From Rhodoplanes sp. (GTDB taxonomy: Bacteria > Pseudomonadota > Alphaproteobacteria > Rhizobiales > Xanthobacteraceae): DNA of 64,000 nt. Shown here piece after piece: positions 1 to 8,122 of this stretch. Numbering within the stretch: the first letter of the stretch is position 1; every line of letters starts with the position of its first letter. Position numbers and translations under genes: made by a program. The DNA is taken from positions 18,884 to 82,883 of the forward strand of contig NZ_JACAAX010000031.1 of the NCBI RefSeq assembly GCF_013377085.1, in the 5' to 3' direction. The notes under the pieces were generated by a model that ran no database searches, was not told the DNA's origin, and worked only from the letters and a program-made list of their open reading frames with translations.

Positions 1-1630
1 GCGAGATGTCGACGCCGGACTCGGTCGAGATGTCGACGTCCTTGGTCTCGCGCAGGAAGATCGCGCCGATCACCACGGTCACGCCGGCGACGACGATCGG
101 ATACCACAGGCCCGCATAGATATCGCCGGTGCCGGCGACGATCGCGGTGGCGAGCAGCGGCAGCATGCCGCCGAACCAGCCGTTGCCGATGTGATAGGGC
201 AGCGACATCGAGGTGTAGCGGATGCGGGTCGGGAACATCTCGACCAGGAAGGCCGCCATCGGCCCGTACACCATGGTGACGTAGAGCACCATCACGAGCA
301 GCACGAGCTCCGCCATCAGCCAGTCGACCTTGCCGGGATCCGCATAGGTCGGGTAGCCGGCGCCCTCGAACGCGGCCTGCCAGCGGGCCTGGCTCCAGCC
401 TTCGACCCGGGTGTCGCCGATCGACAGGGCGATCGGGGCGCCGGGCGTGTCGACGCGGCGGAACGACACGCCGAGCTTGGTGACGAAGTCCTGCGCACGG
501 TCGCAGTCGGAGAAGCTCGACCACGGCCCGGCGAAGACGTGCACGCCGCAGGTCGCGCGGTCCGCCGACACGGTCACGGCGGAGCGGGCCTGGAAGGCGG
601 CGAGATCCGGATTGACGGCGCGCGTCAGCAGTTCGAACAGCGGAAAATAGGTGGCGGCGGCGAGCAGGCAGCCGAGCAGGATGATCCGCAGCCGGCCGAT
701 GCGGTCCGACAGCCAGCCGAAGGCGATGAACAGCGGCGTGCCGATCAGAACGGAGACGCCGACCAGCAGATAGGCGAGCAGATAGTCGAGCCGCAGCGTG
801 ATCTGTAGAAAGAACAGCGCGTAGAACTGGCCCGTGTACCAGACGACGCCCTGGCCCGCGGTGGCGCCGAGCAGCGCCAGCAGCACGTACTTGTTGTTGG
901 GGTAGCGGAAGAAGCTCTCGGTCAGCGGCGCCTTCGAGCCTTTGCCTTCCTCCTTCATGCGCTGGAAGATCGGCGTCTCGTTCAGGCGCAGCCGGATGTA
1001 GACGGAGAACACCAGCAGCACCAGCGAGATCACGAACGGAATGCGCCAGCCCCACAGCGCGAAGTTTTCCGCGTCCATGATGATGCGGCAGGCGCCGATC
1101 ACCAGGAGCGCCAGGAAGAAGCCGAGCGTCGCCGTGATCTGGATGAAGCTCGTCGAGAAGCCGCGATCGCGGCGTCGCGCGTGCTCGGCCACGTAGGTCG
1201 CCGCCCCGCCATACTCGCCGCCCAGCGCCAGCCCCTGCACCAGCCGCAGCCCGACGAGCAGCAGCGGTGCCGCCCAGCCGATGGTCGCGAAGGTCGGCAG
1301 CAGGCCGACCAGGAAGGTCGCGCCGCCCATCACGAAGATGGTGATCAGGAACGTGTATTTGCGCCCCACCAGGTCGCCGATGCGACCGAACACCAGAGCC
1401 CCGAAAGGGCGCACCAGGAAGCCCGCCGCATAGGTCGCGAAGGCGGAGAGGAGGGCGGCGGTGTCGTTGCCGGGCGGAAAGAACAGCGCCGCGAAGAACG
1501 GCGCCAGCGTCGCATAGAGATAGAAGTCGTACCACTCGAAGACGGTGCCGAGCGACGAGGCGAAGATGACGAACTTCTCGTCCTTCGTCATGCCGGCGCC
1601 GCGCGCCGAAATCCGGGTCTGCACCACCAT
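1..1630 (-). CDS. MFS transporter, metabolite:H+ symporter (MHS) family, 3' end outside window
   Basis: Inner-membrane secondary transporter of the MHS branch of the major facilitator superfamily (ProP/ShiA/KgtP relatives), which take up organic acids or osmolytes with protons. About 543 codons are visible. Family signatures are GTVFEWYDFYLY near residue 28, RPFGALVFGRIGDLVGRK after TM2, GLALGGEYGGAATYVAEHA in TM4 and RLNETPIF in the central loop. A hydrophilic insert of about 90 residues, with two cysteines (ATCGVHVFAG...SDCDRAQ), sits in the C-terminal half; it is seen in a long subset of MHS proteins and makes this one longer than the usual 430-450 residues. The ATG at 1630 was chosen because the first helix follows directly. 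Substrate unknown; no linked catabolic gene is visible. Confidence 0.9.
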   Translation of the reverse strand, partial: MVVQTRISARGAGMTKDEKFVIFASSLGTVFEWYDFYLYATLAPFFAALFFPPGNDTAALLSAFATYAAGFLVRPFGALVFGRIGDLVGRKYTFLITIFVMGGATFLVGLLPTFATIGWAAPLLLVGLRLVQGLALGGEYGGAATYVAEHARRRDRGFSTSFIQITATLGFFLALLVIGACRIIMDAENFALWGWRIPFVISLVLLVFSVYIRLRLNETPIFQRMKEEGKGSKAPLTESFFRYPNNKYVLLALLGATAGQGVVWYTGQFYALFFLQITLRLDYLLAYLLVGVSVLIGTPLFIAFGWLSDRIGRLRIILLGCLLAAATYFPLFELLTRAVNPDLAAFQARSAVTVSADRATCGVHVFAGPWSSFSDCDRAQDFVTKLGVSFRRVDTPGAPIALSIGDTRVEGWSQARWQAAFEGAGYPTYADPGKVDWLMAELVLLVMVLYVTMVYGPMAAFLVEMFPTRIRYTSMSLPYHIGNGWFGGMLPLLATAIVAGTGDIYAGLWYPIVVAGVTVVIGAIFLRETKDVDISTESGVDIS

Positions 1631-1997
1631 CTCTGCCCTCGACGTTTCCGCGTGTCGTCTTTTTGTCGTTCGGACTGGTCCGACGCAGTCGCGTCGTCCG
1701 TCCCCCACAGATGTAAGGCGCAGGCTGCGGCAAGTCTCCTGCGGATTGCCGGTCCTAGCCGAAAGTCGAACCTGAACGGGGCGGGGCGTCGCCTGACCAG
1801 CTTGGAGGTGGCGGATCGCACGGCCGGACGGGTCCCGCATCGCAGCGCGAAGAGTTGTTAGGGTTACCGGCTGAAATCCCGCACGGCCGGCGTCGAACCC
1901 AGCGGAATCTTGACCCTTGTGGGTTGTGCTGGGGGCGTGCGGGCGTCTCGCCCGGCGGGGGTTCGCAGACCCGGTCCGAGCCGGGCGGGAGGGGGAC
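1631..1997. other. intergenic, no gene recognised
   Basis: This 367-bp gap separates the divergent MFS transporter and the secreted protein at 1998. It must hold the promoters of both. Short open frames occur but none has a credible start site or a recognisable product. Confidence 0.5.
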
Positions 1998-2474
1998 ATG
2001 ACGTCGTTTGCGCGGATGATCGGACTGGCCGTGCTGGCCGTCGCGGCGGTCGGGGATCCGGCGGTCGCCCAGGACAACGGGCCCGTGATCGTCATTCCGG
2101 GCCGGCACGACGTCCCGGTCTTCATCAACGGTCGCGAGGCGTCCTACGCCGTCGTCGAAAGCGACTGGGGGCTCTATCGGGCGGGCTGGATCAGTCCGAC
2201 CGTGATCAAGCCGCTGTGGAGCCGCGGCGGCCCGCCGGTGCGCGGCCACGGGTTCGAGCATTACTACCCGACCACCGGGCAGATGCCGGGCTACGGCCGT
2301 CTGGAATACGATCCGGGCAAGAACCGCAAGCCGAAACAGGCGCAGGCGTACCACGAGTCCTGGTCGGCGAAATCGCAGGACCTGCCGGCGACCATCATGC
2401 CGCCGGACTATTCCTACGACATGCCCGGTGTCGTCGTCGCGCCATACGGGCGCGGAGGCGGCCGGCGCTGGTGA
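1998..2474 (+). CDS. small secreted protein of unknown function
   Basis: A 158-aa protein with a clear Sec signal peptide: hydrophobic stretch MIGLAVLAVAAVG and a likely signal peptidase I site after PAVA, before QDNG. The mature part is rich in Gly, Pro, Tyr and Trp, with no cysteine pair and no domain I recognise, so a periplasmic location is expected. The ATG at 1998 is preceded by GGGAGGGGGAC, a strong ribosome binding site; an upstream in-frame ATG at 1917 would bury the signal peptide behind an Arg-rich leader. A second secreted Pro/Tyr/Gly-rich protein follows at 2594, suggesting a functionally related pair. Confidence 0.75.
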   Translation: MTSFARMIGLAVLAVAAVGDPAVAQDNGPVIVIPGRHDVPVFINGREASYAVVESDWGLYRAGWISPTVIKPLWSRGGPPVRGHGFEHYYPTTGQMPGYGRLEYDPGKNRKPKQAQAYHESWSAKSQDLPATIMPPDYSYDMPGVVVAPYGRGGGRRW

Positions 2475-2593
2475 CCATGCAGGCGGGACGGACGGCGGGG
2501 CGCGGCTTCCCGCCGGGCCCGGCCCGTCGTAGAGTTTTTCCATCGCGGGCCGCCGAGTCCGCGACGGCAAGTGCCGACCAGAAGGGACATGTC

Positions 2594-3166
2594 ATGCGTC
2601 GGAGCGTTCAGCGTCGGAGTTTTGCGAGCGGCGTCGTCGTCGGCGCCGCGGTGAGCGGCGCGGTCCTCGGTGCCCTGGCGTTCGGCGTCACGCCGGCCGT
2701 GGCCCAGGCGGGCTGCTGCGTCGGCGGACCCGTGATCGTCTACGGCGCCTCGCCGGTGCCGCCCGCCGTGCCGCCGACCGGCTATATGCTCGATCCGTCC
2801 GACGCCCGTCCGCCCATCTATGTGGTGAACCAGGGGCCGGTCTATCGCGGGCCCGGCATCTATGCGGTGCCGACCTTCTCGGAAGGCGGCTACGCCTATT
2901 CGATCCGCTACCCCTACACCACCGGCCCGTGGTACGGCGGCCATGGTCCTTACAAGCGCCCCAACGCCTATCCGCCGCGGCGCTACGGCTATATCGGACC
3001 GGAGACGCGCGTCGCCGGTGCGCCACCCTACGGCGCCTACGAGGTCCGGCCGGCCGCCGGCGCCAAGATCATCCAGGTCCAACAGCTCGCCCACGCCGAA
3101 CAGCCGGCGGTTCCCGGCGCGACAGGGTCCGTCCCGGCGCGGCCCGAAACCCGCGGCAAGCGCTGA
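2594..3166 (+). CDS. secreted Pro/Tyr/Gly-rich protein of unknown function
   Basis: A 190-aa protein with an N-terminal signal sequence (MRRSVQRRSFASG then a long Ala/Gly/Val core ending TPAVAQAG, cleavage expected after AVA). The mature region is low complexity, dominated by Pro, Tyr and Gly, with two adjacent cysteines directly after the cleavage site (AGCCVGG). Such proteins are common and uncharacterised in Bradyrhizobium-type genomes. The ATG at 2594 has AAGGGA just upstream; the open frame continues back to 1910 only because of high GC. It lies 119 bp downstream of the previous secreted protein on the same strand. Confidence 0.7.
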   Translation: MRRSVQRRSFASGVVVGAAVSGAVLGALAFGVTPAVAQAGCCVGGPVIVYGASPVPPAVPPTGYMLDPSDARPPIYVVNQGPVYRGPGIYAVPTFSEGGYAYSIRYPYTTGPWYGGHGPYKRPNAYPPRRYGYIGPETRVAGAPPYGAYEVRPAAGAKIIQVQQLAHAEQPAVPGATGSVPARPETRGKR

Positions 3167-3184
3167 GACCGGTCGACCGACCCC

Positions 3185-3859
3185 GTGAGCTACTATGTCC
3201 GGCAGGCCCGGATCCTCGCCCATCACGCGCTCTACGACCGGGCGTGCGATGCGGTGGAGCGCTGGCCGACGGGGCAGAGCCTGACCGTCGCGTCGGACGA
3301 TGTCGTCGGCGCCCCCGGACATCATCGCGACCGCCGCTACGAGGCCATTCCGCGCCTGCCGCTTTTGTGGTCGATCGCCGCCCTGCGGATCGATCCGGCC
3401 CGCTACACCTTTGTCGACTACGGCGCCGGCCGCGGTCGCGCGCTGCTGACGGCGGCGCGGCTGCCGTTCGCGCGCTGCATCGGCGTGGAGTTCTCCGCCA
3501 CCCTGCAGGCGGAAGCGTGCGACAACATCGCCGCCTATCCGCGCGACCGGCTGGCCTGCCGCGACCTGCAGGTCGTGCACATGAACGCGGCCGATTTCGT
3601 GCCGCCGGCCGGCGATCTGATGCTGTTCTTCTACAACCCGTTCACCGCGACGGTGCTCGACGCGGTCGCCGACCGGATCGAGGCTGCGAGCCAGACCGGC
3701 CCGCGCGCGATCCGCATCGTCTATGTCAACGCGGCCCGCATGGCGCTGTTCTGGGGGCGCCCGGCGTTCCGGCGGCTGCCGATCCCGCTCGCGGCCCGCG
3801 CCAGGCTCGCACTCTTAGGGGCCGGCCCGATGGAGTTCTTCGCCGTGGGCACCGATTGA
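3185..3859 (+). CDS. class I SAM-dependent methyltransferase-like protein
   Basis: 224 residues with a Rossmann methyltransferase core. Motif I is FVDYGAGRGRALL near residues 77-89, followed by an acidic residue at the end of strand 2 (GVEFS) and a motif IV-like FFYNPF that would line the substrate pocket. No substrate-recognition domain is present, so the target is unknown. The GTG at 3185 starts 16 bp after the previous stop; no strong ribosome binding site is seen, so the start is less certain than the fold. Confidence 0.7.
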   Translation: MSYYVRQARILAHHALYDRACDAVERWPTGQSLTVASDDVVGAPGHHRDRRYEAIPRLPLLWSIAALRIDPARYTFVDYGAGRGRALLTAARLPFARCIGVEFSATLQAEACDNIAAYPRDRLACRDLQVVHMNAADFVPPAGDLMLFFYNPFTATVLDAVADRIEAASQTGPRAIRIVYVNAARMALFWGRPAFRRLPIPLAARARLALLGAGPMEFFAVGTD

Positions 3860-3935
3860 CACGACATCTGGCTGATCGGCTTCCCGTCGTTGCGTCATGG
3901 CATGCACACATCGCTTGCGATGCACGAGAGCCGTC

Positions 3936-4026
3936 TTGAGCGGGCTCGACCCGCGCATCCGTCCAGAACGCAGAAAAAAGGGCTCCTTCGCAAGACGATG
4001 GATCGCCGAGTCAAGCCGGCGATGAC
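3936..4026. repeat. palindromic repeat family A, copy 1
   Basis: An imperfect long palindrome: the outer half begins GCGGGCTCGACCCGC and the other ends GAGTCAAGCCGGCGATGAC, around an A-rich centre. A second copy at 40687-40776 has the same layout (GCGGGCTTGACCCGC, ATGGATCGCCGGGTCAAGC). It lies in the roughly 320-bp gene-free gap between the methyltransferase and the convergent solute-binding protein; nothing else is seen in that gap. Confidence 0.7.
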
Positions 4027-4183
4027 GCGGAAGCCGACGGAATCCGCCGCGCACGACAAACAGATCGCCTCGGTGAAACGAGATCTGTGCGAAGGCCGGG
4101 GCTGGACTCGGGGCCCGGCGCTTCGCGCCATCCCGGACCGCGGACGCGATCAACCGGATCCGGTATGATCAATCCAGCTCTGC

Positions 4184-5149
4184 TCACTCCGCGACCTTGA
4201 TGTTCGCCTTCTTGGCGACCTCGGTCCACTTGTCGTTCTCGACCCTGAGGAAGGTGGCGAACTCGGCCGGCGAGCCGGTCACCACCTTGGCCCCGAAGGT
4301 CGCCAGTTGATCGGCCACGCTCGGCTGCGCCAGGGCCTTGCGCACAGCGGCGTTGAGCGTGTCGACGACATCGGCCGGCGTGCCCTTGGGCGCGAGAAGC
4401 CCGATGAAGATGATCCCCTCGACGCCCGGATAACCGGCCTCCGCCATGGTCGGGACATCCGGGATCGCCGGCGAGCGGTCCGTCATCATCACGGCCAGCG
4501 CCCGCAGCTTGCCGGCGTTGATGTGCTCGATCGACTCGGTGAGCTGGGCGAAGCCGGCGTCGACATGCCCGGCGATGAGATCCGTCAGGGCAGGCGCGTT
4601 GCCGCGATAGCGCACCGCCACCCAGTCGATGCCGGCATGCAGCTTCAGCATCTCGCTGAGGAAGTTGTTGATGCTGGCGCCGGTATCGACGGCGACCTGG
4701 AACTTGCTCGGATTGGCCTTGGCGTAGGCGACGAGCTCCTTCACCGAGCTCACCGGCAGGTCGCGGCGGACCAGCAGGACGTTGGTGCCGACGGTGAGCA
4801 GGCTGATCGGCTCGAATGCTTCGAGCGTATAGGGCGCCTTCAGCACCAGCGGGCCGAGCAGCAGCGGGCCGTTGGAGCCGACGAACAGCGTATGGCCGTC
4901 GGGCTCCGATCGCGCCACCACGGCGCCGGCGATGAAGCCGGCGGCGCCGGGCCGGTTCTCCACCATGATCGGCTGGCCGAGCGAGTTGCCGATCGCGCCC
5001 TGCAGAATGCGGGCCGTGGTGTCGACATTGCCGCCCGCCGCATAGGGCACCACCAGCGTGATGGGCTTCGACGGGAATTTCTGGGCCGGCGCCGGGCCGG
5101 TCGCGAGCGCGACGAGAACGACCGCGATCAGGATGCGAAGTGGCTTCAT
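4184..5149 (-). CDS. Bug/TctC-family periplasmic solute-binding protein
   Basis: A 321-aa extracytoplasmic receptor of the tripartite tricarboxylate transporter (TTT) family. It has a signal peptide (RILIAVVLVALATGPAPAQ), then the hallmark start of the mature protein FPSKPITLVVPYAAGGNVDT and the ligand-cradle motif ENRPGAAGFIAGAVVARSEP. The family binds carboxylates, but no TctA/TctB membrane genes are adjacent, so this is an orphan receptor that may use membrane subunits encoded elsewhere. The ATG at 5149 follows GGGAG. It is 206 bp downstream of the SDR gene on the same strand, separated by a palindromic repeat, so co-transcription is possible. Confidence 0.9.
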   Translation of the reverse strand: MKPLRILIAVVLVALATGPAPAQKFPSKPITLVVPYAAGGNVDTTARILQGAIGNSLGQPIMVENRPGAAGFIAGAVVARSEPDGHTLFVGSNGPLLLGPLVLKAPYTLEAFEPISLLTVGTNVLLVRRDLPVSSVKELVAYAKANPSKFQVAVDTGASINNFLSEMLKLHAGIDWVAVRYRGNAPALTDLIAGHVDAGFAQLTESIEHINAGKLRALAVMMTDRSPAIPDVPTMAEAGYPGVEGIIFIGLLAPKGTPADVVDTLNAAVRKALAQPSVADQLATFGAKVVTGSPAEFATFLRVENDKWTEVAKKANIKVAE

Positions 5150-5243
5150 CCGGGTCTCCCTTCCTACGTCCTCCCGGTCCCTTCGTTGTGATCTGGGGAT
5201 CCGGATTGTATTGCGGACCGCGTGATCCGATTGTCTCTCCGTC

Positions 5244-5330
5244 GTCATGGCCGGGCTCGTCCCGGCCATCCACGTCCTCGTCGGCGGACGTTTCGAGACC
5301 GTGGATGCCCGCGACAAGCGCGGGCATGAC
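5244..5330. repeat. palindromic repeat family B, copy 1
   Basis: Starts GTCATGGCCGGGCTCGTCCC and ends GGATGCCCGCGACAAGC...GGGCATGAC, so the two ends are inverted copies, each with its own small hairpin. Related copies are at 52330-52417 and 62098-62186. It sits between the SDR and solute-binding protein genes. Confidence 0.75.
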
Positions 5331-5355
5331 GCGTCTGAACGTGTGACTGCGGGCC

Positions 5356-6135
5356 TCACATCAGACCCGGATACGATCCTCCGTCGAGCTGCAGGTTCTG
5401 TCCCGAGATGAATCCCGCCTGGGCGCTGCACAGATAGGCGCAGGCGTCGCCGAACTCTTCCGGCCGGCCGAACCGCTTGGCCGCGACCGTCGCGGTGATG
5501 CGGCTGCGCGCTTCCGCGAGCGTGATGCCGTCGGCCTTCGCCAGCCGCTCGACCATGAAGACCTGGCGGCCGGTATCGATGCGCTCCGGCAGCAGGTTGT
5601 TGATGGTGACGTTGTCGGCGGCGGCCTCGAACGAGATCGCCTTGGACAGCGCCGTCAGGCCGGTGCGCGCCGCGGTGGAAAGGCCCATGTGGCCGCGCGG
5701 CGACTTCACCATCGCCGAGGTGATGTTGACGATGCGTCCGAATTTTCGCGCCCGCATGCCGGGCAGGACGGCGCGGATCAGCAAGATCGGCGCCAGCATG
5801 TTGGACTCGATCGCCTTCAGCCAGTCGTCGTGGCTCCAGTCGGTGAACCGGCCGGGCGGCGGCCCGGCATTGTTGTTGACCAGGATGTCCGGCTCCGGAC
5901 ACGCCGCGAGCAGCAGGCGACGCCCGTCCTCGGTGTCGATGTCGGCCCGCACGGCGCGCACGCGCGCGCCGGTCGCGGCGGCGATGTCGGCCGCTGTCTC
6001 GTCCAGCGTTGCCGCGCTGCGGCCGTTGATGACCACCTCACAGCCCTCGCGGGCGAGGGCGGTGGCGCAGGCCCGGCCGAGCCCCTTCGAGGAGGCGCAG
6101 ACGAGGGCACGACGTCCGGTCAGTCCGAGATCCAT
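5356..6135 (-). CDS. atypical short-chain dehydrogenase/reductase lacking the catalytic Tyr and Lys
   Basis: 259 aa with a clear SDR Rossmann fold: nucleotide motif CASSKGLG (residues 13-20), NNAG at 88-91 and the strand-5 Ser in NITS (Ser140). At the positions of the usual YxxxK catalytic pair it reads STAAR, so Tyr153 is Ser and Lys157 is Arg. It keeps the C-terminal PERIDT and GGSYPG elements. A subgroup of 3-oxoacyl-ACP-reductase-like SDRs is known to share this loss, so it may bind NAD(P) without classical hydride chemistry or use other residues. It lies 25 bp downstream of the deacetylase gene, probably in one operon controlled by the divergent GntR gene. Confidence 0.85.
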   Translation of the reverse strand: MDLGLTGRRALVCASSKGLGRACATALAREGCEVVINGRSAATLDETAADIAAATGARVRAVRADIDTEDGRRLLLAACPEPDILVNNNAGPPPGRFTDWSHDDWLKAIESNMLAPILLIRAVLPGMRARKFGRIVNITSAMVKSPRGHMGLSTAARTGLTALSKAISFEAAADNVTINNLLPERIDTGRQVFMVERLAKADGITLAEARSRITATVAAKRFGRPEEFGDACAYLCSAQAGFISGQNLQLDGGSYPGLM

Positions 6136-6160
6136 GGCGATGGGTCCGAGACGAGGTGGC

Positions 6161-7039
6161 TCAGCGCGGCAGCACGGAGAGGACGTGCTTCACGGCCCCC
6201 GAGCGGGTGCCGATCCAGATGTCGTCGGCGGCCGTGGCGATCTCCATGATCTTGTTGAACGCCGCCATGCCGAGCGGTCGGCCGAACACATGCGAGTGGA
6301 TGGTCGGATCGAGCCGCGCCGGGCCCGTCTCGTAGGTGCGCACCCAGGCGAGCCACTCGTTGAAGATCTCGACCATCAGGCCGGGCGGGTTGCCGTAGCG
6401 CATGTAGAGCGGCATGTCGTTGCACTCCATGTTGCTGGAGAACGCCACGATGGTGCCGGCCGGAAAGCGGACGCCGTAGGGCAGGTCGTCGTTGAGCGAG
6501 TCGCCATGCCACTCGAAGCCTTCCTCGGCCAGCAGGCGACCGGTGCGCGGGCTCGGGGTGCCGCGTGGGCTGATCCAGCCGGTCGGCCGCTGGCCGCAGG
6601 CCTTTTCGATCAGGTCGACGGTGCGGCGGATGTTGGCGCGCTCGGCCTCCTCGTCGAGATAAATCGGGATCACGTCCATGGCGTAGGAATGCGCGACGAT
6701 GTCGTGGCCCTGCTCGGCGATCGTCTTGACAATCTCCGGATGGCGCTCGGCCATCACGCCGGAGACCATCATGGTCGCCTTGACGCCGTTGCGCGCCAGC
6801 GTGTCGAGCGCGCGAAAAATGCCGCGGCGGTGGCCGTACTCGGCGAAGCCCATGGCGTTGAGGTCGGGGAAGCCGGGTTTCAGCGGATTGCCCATCGGGC
6901 CGACGCCGGGCCAGTGGCCGTCCGACCAGCCCTCGAAGGCGACGCGGAAGAACACCGCGAGGCGCTTGCCGCCCGGCCAGCGAAAGTTTTCGGGAAGCGG
7001 GATTTCGGTGCCGCCGGTGTGGACGCTGAGCTGATCCAT
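6161..7039 (-). CDS. polysaccharide deacetylase-family hydrolase (allantoinase PuuE-like)
   Basis: A 292-aa NodB-homology protein of the cytoplasmic PuuE/chitooligosaccharide-deacetylase-like group; there is no signal peptide. Visible elements are the N-terminal KRLAVFFRVAFEGW, the helix pair GIFRALDTLARNGVKATMMV, EQGHDIVAHSY with the metal-region His, and TGWISPRGTPS. Known relatives hydrolyse cyclic or linear amides such as allantoin rather than sugar polymers, so a small amide substrate is a fair inference. Start at 7039 is supported by GGAGGACAG upstream. It is first in the leftward group deacetylase - SDR - solute-binding protein. Confidence 0.85.
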   Translation of the reverse strand: MDQLSVHTGGTEIPLPENFRWPGGKRLAVFFRVAFEGWSDGHWPGVGPMGNPLKPGFPDLNAMGFAEYGHRRGIFRALDTLARNGVKATMMVSGVMAERHPEIVKTIAEQGHDIVAHSYAMDVIPIYLDEEAERANIRRTVDLIEKACGQRPTGWISPRGTPSPRTGRLLAEEGFEWHGDSLNDDLPYGVRFPAGTIVAFSSNMECNDMPLYMRYGNPPGLMVEIFNEWLAWVRTYETGPARLDPTIHSHVFGRPLGMAAFNKIMEIATAADDIWIGTRSGAVKHVLSVLPR

Positions 7040-7177
7040 TCTGTCCTCCAGGCCGCCGACCGCGCGCGTGATCGGCCGATCTCGCTCCGGACGCTTGTCG
7101 CGCGATGCCGCGGGGGCCGCTGCCGCTCCGGTTCGGACCCCAGCGTTAGCCCCGGCTGCCGGATGGGTCAACAGATG

Positions 7178-7212
7178 ATCGATCATTTTTTGTATATTCA
7201 AAAATGATCGAT
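7178..7212. promoter_or_regulatory. perfect 13-bp inverted repeat between divergent genes, probable GntR operator
   Basis: ATCGATCATTTTT (7178-7190) and AAAAATGATCGAT (7200-7212) are exact reverse complements separated by nine bases. The AT-rich element stands out in GC-rich DNA and lies between the leftward deacetylase operon (start 7039) and the rightward GntR gene (start 7281). A GntR dimer binding here could control both; that is inference. Confidence 0.7.
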
Positions 7213-7280
7213 ATATTGACAGAAGATTGGCGGCGAGCGCCGCGCCTGATAATCGGACGATCGACCAAGGGGGCGCGCCG

Positions 7281-8108
7281 ATGGGCGAGCAGAAGAGCGG
7301 AGCCGGGAGCGGCGCGGCCAGCGGGCCGGCATCCGCGCCGGGCGGAGGGACGAGCGCGCCGGGCAGGGGGGCGAAGCCGGCGAGCGACCCGACGCTGGCC
7401 AGCCGGCTGTTCGCCGAGCTGCGGGCCCAGATCATCTCGGGCGCGATTCCGCCGCGGCAACGGCTGCGGGTGCGTCAGCTCGCGGCGCAGTTCGGCACCG
7501 GCCTGAGCCCGGTGCGCGAGGCGCTGAACCGGCTGACCCGCGACGATCTGGTGTCGCACAACGACCAGCGCGGCTTCGTCGTCTCGGCGGTCAGCGAGCA
7601 GGACCTCGCGGACATGATCAGGGCGCGCTGCTGGCTCAACGAGCGGGCGCTGCGCGAATCGATCGCGCTCGGCGGCCCGGACTGGGAGGAGCGGCTGCTG
7701 GTCGCCTTCCACCGGCTGTCGCGGCTGCCGCGCTGGGCCGACGAGGCGGAGGGGATCGCCAATCCGGAGTGGGAGAGCGCGCACCGCGCGTTCCATCGTG
7801 CCCTGATCGAGGCCTGCGGCTCGGGCTGGCTGATCGGCTTCTGCGAGCAGCTCTTCGACGTCGCCGACCGCTATCGCCACATCGCCCGCAAGGCAGCGAT
7901 GGCGCGGGTGCGCGACGAGCACCGGCAGATCATGGAGGCGGCGGTGGCGCGCGATGCCGATCGCGCCGTCGATCTCCTCAACCGGCACTTCCAGCGCACC
8001 GCCGAGCTGTGCCGGGCCGAGCTGCAGCGCCGCGCGGCCGCAGTGGCACCAACCGGCCGGCGCGCCCGCCGGGCCAAAGCGGTCGACCCCGCCGGCCCAC
8101 CGGCCTGA
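7281..8108 (+). CDS. GntR-family transcriptional regulator, FCD (FadR) subfamily
   Basis: 275 aa. After a low-complexity Gly/Ala/Ser/Pro N-terminus of about 35 residues come the winged-helix DNA-binding domain (LRAQIISGAIPPRQRLRVRQ, then GLSPVREALNRLTRDDLV) and an all-helical FCD ligand domain whose metal-type histidines lie in HRAFHRAL, DEHRQIM and NRHFQRT. The ATG at 7281 with AAGGGGG upstream was chosen over an in-frame TTG at 7227. It diverges from the deacetylase-SDR operon, with a perfect palindrome in the shared promoter, so it probably controls that operon in response to a carboxylate-like ligand. Confidence 0.9.
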   Translation: MGEQKSGAGSGAASGPASAPGGGTSAPGRGAKPASDPTLASRLFAELRAQIISGAIPPRQRLRVRQLAAQFGTGLSPVREALNRLTRDDLVSHNDQRGFVVSAVSEQDLADMIRARCWLNERALRESIALGGPDWEERLLVAFHRLSRLPRWADEAEGIANPEWESAHRAFHRALIEACGSGWLIGFCEQLFDVADRYRHIARKAAMARVRDEHRQIMEAAVARDADRAVDLLNRHFQRTAELCRAELQRRAAAVAPTGRRARRAKAVDPAGPPA

Positions 8109-8122
8109 GCAGGCGCCGGCGT

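Noticed and set aside
7227..7280. TTG start for the GntR regulator at 7227
   Set aside because: It would overlap the region next to the operator and lacks a ribosome binding site; the ATG at 7281 has AAGGGGG upstream.
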